Shown here: positions 1-12,300 of the stretch, piece by piece
How positions within the stretch are numbered: position 1 is the first letter of the stretch
Layout of the letters: each line of letters begins with the position of its first letter
DNA from: Nemertoderma westbladi
Taxonomy: Eukaryota; Xenacoelomorpha; Nemertodermatida; Nemertodermatidae
Length of the DNA: 64,000 bases
Direction: 5' to 3'
Assembly: GCA_032718475.1 (NCBI GenBank)
Contig: JAUCBJ010008050.1
Coordinates: 1-64,000 of the forward strand
Notes under the pieces: model-generated
The model's input: the letters and a program-made list of their open reading frames with translations, nothing else
Databases searched by the model: none
Told to the model about the DNA's origin: nothing
Position numbers and translations under genes: made by a program

Positions 1-210
1 TATTGGAAATACATAGTAAAATGTATGGCGTATATACTGACTAATAATGTCCCACTGTGATGTAACGTTAAAATTATTTTGCCCTGACGATTTGATAGTG
101 CGAAATTAATTCCATACAAATAAATAAAATATTGTTATAACATATACATTTAAATGAACAATAATAATGTGAAATTTATTGCTGTAAATTGTTATAATAA
201 AAATTCAAAC

Positions 211-367
211 CTGAGTAAGGAATGACGAACCCAGTGTCAGTACCACTACCATCACTACGGAATATCAGTGTTACAGAATTGCCGCTCGATGACAACCGGC
301 CAGGCAACCAACTTCCTTCCCACACTGCCAGTACATTGTTGGTATCATCTGTTAGGCCATCGAACAC
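211..367 (-). CDS. CUB16 (Q-type) B exon
   Basis: 157 bases. The acceptor is CCACAG and the donor GTTTGA. It encodes V-F-D-G-L-T-D-D at the start and G-F-V-I-P-Y-S at the end. The phase-1 end shows that another exon follows left of the window. Confidence 0.9.
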
Positions 368-3300
368 CTGTGGGTAGAATTTTACAGTTAATTTAATTTT
401 AAACAAGGGAACTTGGTGTACCTACGCCAACACACGCCTACACTTACACCTACACTTACTTGTAAGCAGGTTAGTAAAGAAGCATGTTACTACTACTACT
501 ACTACTAGGATCGGCATGCTGCATTGCAGCTGCATTTTTAAGAATGCTGTGCCGGCTTGTCAACAAAATTGCACCGCCACAACTCCCTATCACCCATGAC
601 ATTTGCTAGATCATCCGCATCTTTACGGCCAGTGTCCTTTAAGATGCGTCTCAAGAAAGTCATGGGCTGTCCACCATGCTTATTCACTCCATGAGGCTGC
701 CAAAGTACAAGAATATGCACTGGCTGGTCCTCACGGCGAAAGCAATGTCCTGCAAAGCGGAGGCGATTTTGTTCTAGTGTCAAGCTTGGGGGAACCAATG
801 AGACACCTCCAATGTTATATAGTGTCTGGTTGGAGATGTGTGCATTGTACTTGACACAATGAACCCGGCGTAGCATTCTTGTAAGCATGTTACACAGGCG
901 TGTTGAAATGAACCAAAACAATAAACGAGATAGAGGAAACATAATTTAATTGAGAATCAACAGTTTTACTTTCAACTGTCAGATGAATTGGCTCACAGGT
1001 AGGCCAGTAATTTTAAATTTAATAATTAGTACATAGAACAGATGTCTTTTGTAGCAAGGGAACCAGCAAAGAAGGTGCTAAGGAACGAGGGGGTGCAGGG
1101 GTGGGTTGTGTATGTGGTGGGGTGGGGTGTGGGGAGTGTAAGGTTGAAGGGGGGGGGGGGGTTATCAAATCATTTCCAAAAATTTGGAATGCGACATTGG
1201 TAGTATTAATTTAATATGAAGCCTAACAAGGGATCATAAACACCAGATGATGTTTTTGATTTTGATATTTTGATAAGCCCAGAAGCCATTAGACTCTGCA
1301 ATCTTATACCAATAAAGTTTATCAGAGGATTCTATTTCTGGCAGACACCTGGCAGTGGTACGATGTTGTTAACTTTGTCTGTTATGGGAGCTCTAAACTG
1401 CATCGAAAACAACTTATATGTAACAAATACTCACAAGTACACTTTGATAGCTGAACAACATTTTACTGATTATTGTCAATTGGAGTTATATAATTTATTT
1501 CGTTAATTATTTATCTATCTGTATTCAGCCATTTAGTGTATTGTCAAGCAGTACAACATTCATATATATTTTCTATCGGGCATATTGTCATCGTTGTATT
1601 GTTATCAACTTCTCAGGCTTAAAGCTCAATTGTAATGTAATGGCTGAGTAGGTTTTGTATATCTGTGACGTTTACAACATCTGTCGATTAACTAACAAAA
1701 CCAGAAACTGAACCAGGGTGCCAGCCTGGTACCAAAAGCATTGGGTAGAATCAATGGATTATTTCACAAATTTTCATAGGAAGCTGTATACTTACATTAT
1801 ATTACTTACAATGCTTTTTATTAGGCTAACTGAGAATGTATTAGGTAAAAACAATTATAAATAATTAGTGTTCTTTATTTATCTAACACAGTAAGGCCCT
1901 TTCGCAGAATAAACTGCTCTTTGGTGCTGTTTCCCAGGTTGCTGATTGGGATAACATTTCACACATCGCACTAATTTTGATTATGATTTGTTTGCCAGGC
2001 GAATGTGTATTACTTTAAACGGGATGCAGTTTGTTTGGTTAATGCAAGTCATTATTGGTTTGCATCTTCCAATCCCATCTGTATCTTGGAATCTGTGTAA
2101 GACAGGTTCGTGTTGATTCAATATTAATTGTGTTATAGTACATAGAGCTGAACTCACGAGTATTCTATCCTCAATATTTGCTGTCATAAACATCGATGGA
2201 AGTAGTTGTATAACATTATTAGTCGGCACAATGACGTCATAAAGACAATCCAGATTGTTGTAGTACATTCCGGGAGAGTTTGGCGAAATTATTGTACCAG
2301 TTGGATTTGTGAAATGAACTTGACCACAGGCTAAATGAGATAATGTAAATCACCATTAGTTTTGTATTGAATCAACACGTGAAATTTTGGACAAGCGATA
2401 ATTTACAGCATAATACCCAACCTTGGAAACAGAAAATGCTATACAATTTTACAATGCTACACATTTTTAAATATTGAAACACATAAAGACATTCAAATTT
2501 AACCTTAAAATTTGTATAAATACTATATATCAAGAGGGGAGTGATACCTGAATACATAAATGAGAATCCTGGACCGACGTTATCTTCGTCAGTCCTAAAT
2601 ATGACGATAATTTGATTGGAACTCGCGATGAGACGAGGCGGGTTTCCAATACCTCCCCAGGTGACAATTTCTGGACTGGCATCATTTGGACCATCATAAA
2701 CCTAATGTAAGATAATTTAGAGAGAAATAAACCGTTATCACATTTGATGATAATATCAAACGGAACATACTGTGATTATACACACAATTAAAAAACTTAC
2801 ATTATTGGATTTAAGTCCATGACTGAGATGAATATTTATGCAACAAAATACTGGTTCGAAATTTCAGGAGTTGAACGTATAAAATACGTTACTTTGGATG
2901 ATTTTGTTGCAATAGTGTAAGTAATGAGCATGGAATTTCACTTGGCTTTGAGCCACCTCTAAGTGGTAACGTATCGTTCTATGATGTTCCTTCACTAGCT
3001 CTAACCAGTTCAGGCACTACTTCCACCTGGCAATATTTTACCTATTTAGTCCACTTGTATTGAACAGGCAGCAGTCAAGTTGTACATCGCTATCTCTAAC
3101 AGTGAAAAGATGTCAAATATGTTAGAGTGGAACATGTGCGAAGTACGATCGTTCATCACACCAAGATTTAGTCTACAAAGTGGTCCACAGACCATAGAAT
3201 ATTCTACATAATATTTATTTAAATTCAAGTTTCCTATTGTACATACTATTAATTAATAATCTGAAATCACATAAGTAAATAAAGATCGTACGATTGATAC

Positions 3301-6300
3301 AGTAATAATAATTATAAGTTTAATCTAGTTAAGATGATTTTAATGTTCCACCTACATGAACCATATCCACGTTATCGCCTGTGCTAAATGACGTGACTGT
3401 TGTTTGAATAATATTTCCAATTGGTACAGTGATGTCATACTGACAGTCAATGTTGTTGTAATATGTCATTGGGTATGCAGGAGATGTCACAGTCCCTGTA
3501 GGATCGTTGAAATGAACTTCACCACAAGCTGAATTAAAGGAAACATAATATAATACATAAAGATAAACTAAGAGACAGTTAACTTTTTCTGATGTTGCCA
3601 TGTAAATTTCCTACTTAGTAACGACTCTACAACGGAAACGCTTACTGAACTGCGAACTCTGGAAATAATAGCATCAGCCTTCGCTCGCGCTGAGATGCGT
3701 TTACTGCCGGAGAGACTAACATCTGGTAAAATGGCGATTCCTGATCCATATATTCCTTGCAGTGGCTGGATCATCCATTGCAGCCTGCCATTCAAATGCC
3801 GGGAGAAGAGATGGATGCGAAACAAACTAAAATCTTATTTTATGGCGCTACACATGCTGTGTAGCGCCAGGTGTTAATGGTACCTGTATAGTACTCACTT
3901 TTTCAATTCGTATCAAGGCTGCAGAGTTCAATTGTAGTAGTTGTAGTAATCTGTATGTAGACCACAAACTTGCCTACCGCTTTTAATTAAAGTATAAGTT
4001 AGTATGGATCAAACCTGAAGATGGCTGGGATCATACCTGAATATTTAATAGCAAATCCACCAGCCACACCCATTCCATCAGATCGAAAAATCAGTGTCAC
4101 CTTGTTACCTGTAGCTATTATTCGTGAAGGAAACATATTCCCCTGCCATATTTCATCATTGGTATGTGTTGGTCCATCATAAACCTGTAAATTTAATTAT
4201 AACAAAATTATGATTGTTATTTAGCTTCTCTACTTACTGAACAGAATCATTTAACAGTTGATCAGTTACTTTTATGTCAGTAAATGGCAATTGATGCATT
4301 CGTGTCTTTGAGCTTGACTTATCATTTCCTCACTACTAACTTTTTCTCTCTACACCTACAGTAGGTATATAACTGAGGTGAAGCCTCAACTCTAAAATGA
4401 ACTTGTTCTACATTGATGATCAAGGGGTGTCGATATCTAAATTTTCCTGTATTTTCTTATTAATTATTATTATATTTCTTATATTATTCTTAAATTGTTA
4501 CTTTTTCGCTCGAATATGCCATAAAATCAGGGAAAAAAACTTTAGTTTAAAACTTTACTAAAGTAAATTACGATAAAATTAACTGGATTGCATTGATTTT
4601 ACGCGAAAAAGTAGAATAAAATATTTTTGCTGGAATTTCTTAAAGTTTATTACATGTGTTGAGAAAGCAACAACTTAGAAAATAGTTCGCACGTCATTTG
4701 AGCAAAATCAATATACACACTCAAAAGTTATTGCAAATTTAGTGTCTGCAAGGCGAACTCCAAAACGGAACTCAATATCCAATATTGGTTTATGATGTGT
4801 TAAGCGGCTCTCTAGTTACGTAGTGAATTATTTAACATCGAGTAAGGCAGCATCAGATTTGATATAGCATTTTGATTTTATTTATAAATTGGCAAGTGGA
4901 GGTTCTAAAATATGATATTAAATTTAACAATTATTGAACTTACATGCACTATGTCACTTCCGGCGCCTATTTCCCAGGCCGCTGCAACTAGTTGCAGTAT
5001 GTTTCCTGGGGCTACAGCCACCGAGTATTCACAGTCAATATGGTTGTAATAACTATGGGGATAGTTTGGAGATATGATCGTATCAGTTGGGTCCGAGAAA
5101 TGAACTTTACCGCATGCTGTAATCAAATTTATGATTCATTAATATAATAATAATATTAACGGTGGAGAGAGCTCAGTTATAGCGTTAAATAATAGACTGA
5201 GGGCCGTGAAATATTTAAAGTGCTAATTATGAACAATGGCGAATCTAATTTTATTTATTTGTGGGGAATTATTAGTAGTTATGCACTACAACTTTCTAGA
5301 ACAACCTAAAAATGACACGGTGACATACTGGATATATTGGAAATACATAGTAAAATGTATGGCGTATATACTGACTAATAATGTCCCACTGTGATGTAAC
5401 GTTAAAATTATTTTGCCCTGACGATTTGATAGTGCGAAATTAATTCCATACAAATAAATAAAATATTGTTATAACATATACATTTAAATGAACAATAATA
5501 ATGTGAAATTTATTGCTGTAAATTGTTATAATAAAAATTCAAACCTGAGTAAGGAATGACGAACCCAGTGTCAGTACCACTACCATCACTACGGAATATC
5601 AGTGTTACAGAATTGCCGCTCGATGACAACCGGCCAGGCAACCAACTTCCTTCCCACACTGCCAGTACATTGTTGGTATCATCTGTTAGGCCATCGAACA
5701 CCTGTGGGTAGAATTTTACAGTTAATTTAATTTTAAACAAGGGAACTTGGTGTACCTACGCCAACACACGCCTACACTTACACCTACACTTACTTGTAAG
5801 CAGGTTAGTAAAGAAGCATGTTACTACTACTACTACTACTAGGATCGGCATGCTGCATTGCAGCTGCATTTTTAAGAATGCTGTGCCGGCTTGTCAACAA
5901 AATTGCACCGCCACAACTCCCTATCACCCATGACATTTGCTAGATCATCCGCATCTTTACGGCCAGTGTCCTTTAAGATGCGTCTCAAGAAAGTCATGGG
6001 CTGTCCACCATGCTTATTCACTCCATGAGGCTGCCAAAGTACAAGAATATGCACTGGCTGGTCCTCACGGCGAAAGCAATGTCCTGCAAAGCGGAGGCGA
6101 TTTTGTTCTAGTGTCAAGCTTGGGGGAACCAATGAGACACCTCCAATGTTATATAGTGTCTGGTTGGAGATGTGTGCATTGTACTTGACACAATGAACCC
6201 GGCGTAGCATTCTTGTAAGCATGTTACACAGGCGTGTTGAAATGAACCAAAACAATAAACGAGATAGAGGAAACATAATTTAATTGAGAATCAACAGTTT

Positions 6301-9300
6301 TACTTTCAACTGTCAGATGAATTGGCTCACAGGTAGGCCAGTAATTTTAAATTTAATAATTAGTACATAGAACAGATGTCTTTTGTAGCAAGGGAACCAG
6401 CAAAGAAGGTGCTAAGGAACGAGGGGGTGCAGGGGTGGGTTGTGTATGTGGTGGGGTGGGGTGTGGGGAGTGTAAGGTTGAAGGGGGGGGGGGGGTTATC
6501 AAATCATTTCCAAAAATTTGGAATGCGACATTGGTAGTATTAATTTAATATGAAGCCTAACAAGGGATCATAAACACCAGATGATGTTTTTGATTTTGAT
6601 ATTTTGATAAGCCCAGAAGCCATTAGACTCTGCAATCTTATACCAATAAAGTTTATCAGAGGATTCTATTTCTGGCAGACACCTGGCAGTGGTACGATGT
6701 TGTTAACTTTGTCTGTTATGGGAGCTCTAAACTGCATCGAAAACAACTTATATGTAACAAATACTCACAAGTACACTTTGATAGCTGAACAACATTTTAC
6801 TGATTATTGTCAATTGGAGTTATATAATTTATTTCGTTAATTATTTATCTATCTGTATTCAGCCATTTAGTGTATTGTCAAGCAGTACAACATTCATATA
6901 TATTTTCTATCGGGCATATTGTCATCGTTGTATTGTTATCAACTTCTCAGGCTTAAAGCTCAATTGTAATGTAATGGCTGAGTAGGTTTTGTATATCTGT
7001 GACGTTTACAACATCTGTCGATTAACTAACAAAACCAGAAACTGAACCAGGGTGCCAGCCTGGTACCAAAAGCATTGGGTAGAATCAATGGATTATTTCA
7101 CAAATTTTCATAGGAAGCTGTATACTTACATTATATTACTTACAATGCTTTTTATTAGGCTAACTGAGAATGTATTAGGTAAAAACAATTATAAATAATT
7201 AGTGTTCTTTATTTATCTAACACAGTAAGGCCCTTTCGCAGAATAAACTGCTCTTTGGTGCTGTTTCCCAGGTTGCTGATTGGGATAACATTTCACACAT
7301 CGCACTAATTTTGATTATGATTTGTTTGCCAGGCGAATGTGTATTACTTTAAACGGGATGCAGTTTGTTTGGTTAATGCAAGTCATTATTGGTTTGCATC
7401 TTCCAATCCCATCTGTATCTTGGAATCTGTGTAAGACAGGTTCGTGTTGATTCAATATTAATTGTGTTATAGTACATAGAGCTGAACTCACGAGTATTCT
7501 ATCCTCAATATTTGCTGTCATAAACATCGATGGAAGTAGTTGTATAACATTATTAGTCGGCACAATGACGTCATAAAGACAATCCAGATTGTTGTAGTAC
7601 ATTCCGGGAGAGTTTGGCGAAATTATTGTACCAGTTGGATTTGTGAAATGAACTTGACCACAGGCTAAATGAGATAATGTAAATCACCATTAGTTTTGTA
7701 TTGAATCAACACGTGAAATTTTGGACAAGCGATAATTTACAGCATAATACCCAACCTTGGAAACAGAAAATGCTATACAATTTTACAATGCTACACATTT
7801 TTAAATATTGAAACACATAAAGACATTCAAATTTAACCTTAAAATTTGTATAAATACTATATATCAAGAGGGGAGTGATACCTGAATACATAAATGAGAA
7901 TCCTGGACCGACGTTATCTTCGTCAGTCCTAAATATGACGATAATTTGATTGGAACTCGCGATGAGACGAGGCGGGTTTCCAATACCTCCCCAGGTGACA
8001 ATTTCTGGACTGGCATCATTTGGACCATCATAAACCTAATGTAAGATAATTTAGAGAGAAATAAACCGTTATCACATTTGATGATAATATCAAACGGAAC
8101 ATACTGTGATTATACACACAATTAAAAAACTTACATTATTGGATTTAAGTCCATGACTGAGATGAATATTTATGCAACAAAATACTGGTTCGAAATTTCA
8201 GGAGTTGAACGTATAAAATACGTTACTTTGGATGATTTTGTTGCAATAGTGTAAGTAATGAGCATGGAATTTCACTTGGCTTTGAGCCACCTCTAAGTGG
8301 TAACGTATCGTTCTATGATGTTCCTTCACTAGCTCTAACCAGTTCAGGCACTACTTCCACCTGGCAATATTTTACCTATTTAGTCCACTTGTATTGAACA
8401 GGCAGCAGTCAAGTTGTACATCGCTATCTCTAACAGTGAAAAGATGTCAAATATGTTAGAGTGGAACATGTGCGAAGTACGATCGTTCATCACACCAAGA
8501 TTTAGTCTACAAAGTGGTCCACAGACCATAGAATATTCTACATAATATTTATTTAAATTCAAGTTTCCTATTGTACATACTATTAATTAATAATCTGAAA
8601 TCACATAAGTAAATAAAGATCGTACGATTGATACAGTAATAATAATTATAAGTTTAATCTAGTTAAGATGATTTTAATGTTCCACCTACATGAACCATAT
8701 CCACGTTATCGCCTGTGCTAAATGACGTGACTGTTGTTTGAATAATATTTCCAATTGGTACAGTGATGTCATACTGACAGTCAATGTTGTTGTAATATGT
8801 CATTGGGTATGCAGGAGATGTCACAGTCCCTGTAGGATCGTTGAAATGAACTTCACCACAAGCTGAATTAAAGGAAACATAATATAATACATAAAGATAA
8901 ACTAAGAGACAGTTAACTTTTTCTGATGTTGCCATGTAAATTTCCTACTTAGTAACGACTCTACAACGGAAACGCTTACTGAACTGCGAACTCTGGAAAT
9001 AATAGCATCAGCCTTCGCTCGCGCTGAGATGCGTTTACTGCCGGAGAGACTAACATCTGGTAAAATGGCGATTCCTGATCCATATATTCCTTGCAGTGGC
9101 TGGATCATCCATTGCAGCCTGCCATTCAAATGCCGGGAGAAGAGATGGATGCGAAACAAACTAAAATCTTATTTTATGGCGCTACACATGCTGTGTAGCG
9201 CCAGGTGTTAATGGTACCTGTATAGTACTCACTTTTTCAATTCGTATCAAGGCTGCAGAGTTCAATTGTAGTAGTTGTAGTAATCTGTATGTAGACCACA

Positions 9301-12300
9301 AACTTGCCTACCGCTTTTAATTAAAGTATAAGTTAGTATGGATCAAACCTGAAGATGGCTGGGATCATACCTGAATATTTAATAGCAAATCCACCAGCCA
9401 CACCCATTCCATCAGATCGAAAAATCAGTGTCACCTTGTTACCTGTAGCTATTATTCGTGAAGGAAACATATTCCCCTGCCATATTTCATCATTGGTATG
9501 TGTTGGTCCATCATAAACCTGTAAATTTAATTATAACAAAATTATGATTGTTATTTAGCTTCTCTACTTACTGAACAGAATCATTTAACAGTTGATCAGT
9601 TACTTTTATGTCAGTAAATGGCAATTGATGCATTCGTGTCTTTGAGCTTGACTTATCATTTCCTCACTACTAACTTTTTCTCTCTACACCTACAGTAGGT
9701 ATATAACTGAGGTGAAGCCTCAACTCTAAAATGAACTTGTTCTACATTGATGATCAAGGGGTGTCGATATCTAAATTTTCCTGTATTTTCTTATTAATTA
9801 TTATTATATTTCTTATATTATTCTTAAATTGTTACTTTTTCGCTCGAATATGCCATAAAATCAGGGAAAAAAACTTTAGTTTAAAACTTTACTAAAGTAA
9901 ATTACGATAAAATTAACTGGATTGCATTGATTTTACGCGAAAAAGTAGAATAAAATATTTTTGCTGGAATTTCTTAAAGTTTATTACATGTGTTGAGAAA
10001 GCAACAACTTAGAAAATAGTTCGCACGTCATTTGAGCAAAATCAATATACACACTCAAAAGTTATTGCAAATTTAGTGTCTGCAAGGCGAACTCCAAAAC
10101 GGAACTCAATATCCAATATTGGTTTATGATGTGTTAAGCGGCTCTCTAGTTACGGAGAACACTAAATTATTTAACATTGAGTAAGGCAGCATCAGATTTG
10201 ATATAGCATTTTGATTTTATCTATAAATTGGCAAGTGGAGGTTCTAAAATATGATATTAAATTTAACAATTATTGAACTTACATGCACCATGTCACTTCC
10301 GGCGCCTATTTCCCAGGCCGCTGCAACTAGTTGCAGTATGTTTCCTGGGGCTACAGCCACCGAGTATTCACAGTCAATATGGTTGTAATAACTATGGGGA
10401 TAGTTTGGAGATATGATCGTATCAGTTGGGTCCGAGAAATGAACTTTACCGCATGCTGTAATCAAATTTATGATTCATTAATATAATAATAATAATAACA
10501 GTGGAGAGAGCTCAGTTATAGCGTTAAATAATAGACTGAGGGCCGTGAAATCTTTAAAGTGCTAATTATGAACAATGGCGAATCTAATTTTATTTATTTG
10601 TGGGGAATTATTTGGAGTTATGCACTAAAACTTTCTAGAACAACCTAAAAATGACACGGTGACATACTGGAAATACCATAGTAAAATGTATGGCGTATAC
10701 TGACTAATAATGTCCCACTGTGATGTAAAGTTACAATTATTTCGCCCTGACGATTTGATAGTGCGAAATTAATTCCATACAAATAAATAAAATATTGTTA
10801 TAACATATACATTTAAATGAACAATAATAATGTGAAATTTATTGCTGTTCATTGTTATAATAAAAATTCAAACCTGAGTAAGGTATGACGAACCCAGTGT
10901 CAGTACCACTACCATCACTACGGAATATCAGTGTTACAGAATTGCCGCTCGATGACAACCGGCCAGGCAACCAACTTCCTTCCCACACAGCCAGTACATT
11001 GTTGGTATCATCTGTTAGGCCATCGAACACCTGTTGGTAGAATTTTACAGTTAATTTAATTTTAAACAAGAGAACTTGGTGTACCTACGCCAAAACACGC
11101 CTACACTTACACCTACACTTACTTGTAAGCAGAACCAAAACAATAAACGAGATAGAGGAAACATAATTTAATTGAGAATCAACAGTTTGACTTTCAACTG
11201 TCAGATGAATTGGCTGACAGGTAGGCCAGTAATTTCACAGTTAATATTAAGCAAGGGAACCAGCAAAGAAGGTGCTAAGGAACGGGGGGGTGCAGGGGTG
11301 GGTTGTGTATGTGGTGGGGTGGGGTGTGGGGAGTGTAGGGTTGAAGGGGGGGGGGGGGGGGGGGGGGTTATCAAATCATTTCAAAAAATTTGGAATGCGA
11401 CATTGGTAGTATTCATTTAATATGAAGCCTAACAAGGGATCATAAACACCAGATGATGTTTTTGATTTTGATAAGCCCAGAAGCCATTAGACTCTGCAAT
11501 CTTATACCAATAAAGTTATCAGAGGATTCTATTTCTGGCAGACACCTGGCAGTGGTACGGTGTTGTTAACTTTGTCTGTTATGGGAGTTCTAAACTGCAT
11601 CGAAAACAACTTATATGTAACAAATACTCACAATTAAACTTTGATAGCTGAACAACATTTTACTGATTATTGTCAATTGGAGTTATATAATTTATTTCGT
11701 TAATTATTTATCTATCTGTATTCAGCCATTTAGTGTATTGTCAAGCAGTACAACATTCATATATATTTTCTATCGGGCATATTGTCATCGTTGTATTGTT
11801 ATCAACTTCTCAGGCTTAAAGCTCAATTGTAATGTAATGGCTGAGTAGGTTTTGTATATCTGTGACGTTTACAACATCTGTCGATTAACTAACAAAACCA
11901 GAAACTGAACCAGGGTGCCAGCCTGGTACCAAAAGCGTTGGGTAGAATCAATGGAATATTTCACCAATTTTCATAGGAAGCTGTATACTTACATTATATT
12001 ACTTCCAATGCTTTTTATTAGGCTAACTGAGAATGTATTAGGTAAAAACAATTATAAATAATTAGTGTTCTTTATTTATCTAACACAATAAGACCCCTTC
12101 GCAGAATAAACTGCTCTTTGGTGCCGTTTCCCAGGTTGCTGATTGGGATAACATTTCACACATCGCACTAATTTTGATTATGATTTGTTTGCCAGGCGAA
12201 TGTGTATTACTTTAAACGGGATGCAGTTTGTTTGGTTGATGCAAGTCATTATTGGTTTGCATCTTCCAATCCCATCTGTTTCTTGGAATCTGTGTAAGAC

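Larger units (their letters stand above)
1..5334 (-). repeat. K-E-Q repeat unit 1 (three CUB domains)
   Basis: This holds CUB14-16 of the gene with their introns. Position 1 aligns with 5335, and the sequence appears identical to unit 2 until about 4820, including a 13-base G run and a shared LINE-A insertion. The last ~514 bases, with the K-type A exon, differ from unit 2 by scattered changes and small indels. The unit may begin left of the window. Confidence 0.9.
5335..10672 (-). repeat. K-E-Q repeat unit 2 (three CUB domains)
   Basis: This holds CUB11-13. Its features sit 5334 bases from those of unit 1 (5339 for the K-type A exon, because of an indel near 10155). It appears identical to unit 1 over about 4.8 kb, while its last 0.5 kb is closer to unit 3. 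Confidence 0.9.

Noticed and set aside
603-854. 83-codon plus-strand open frame, also at 5937, 22009 and (reversed) 47801
   Set aside because: It is the antisense of the LINE-A C-terminal coding region and recurs wherever that region does.
1270-1506. 78-codon plus-strand open frame in the CUB16 intron
   Set aside because: No recognisable motif; broken in units 3 and 4, so not conserved as coding.
1981-2268. 95-codon minus frame starting at Met inside the Q-type A exon
   Set aside because: It reads through the GTGAGT donor into the intron; the real coding part is 2158-2330.
3843-3869. Rho-independent terminator
   Set aside because: Bacterial feature; the palindrome lies in an animal intron.
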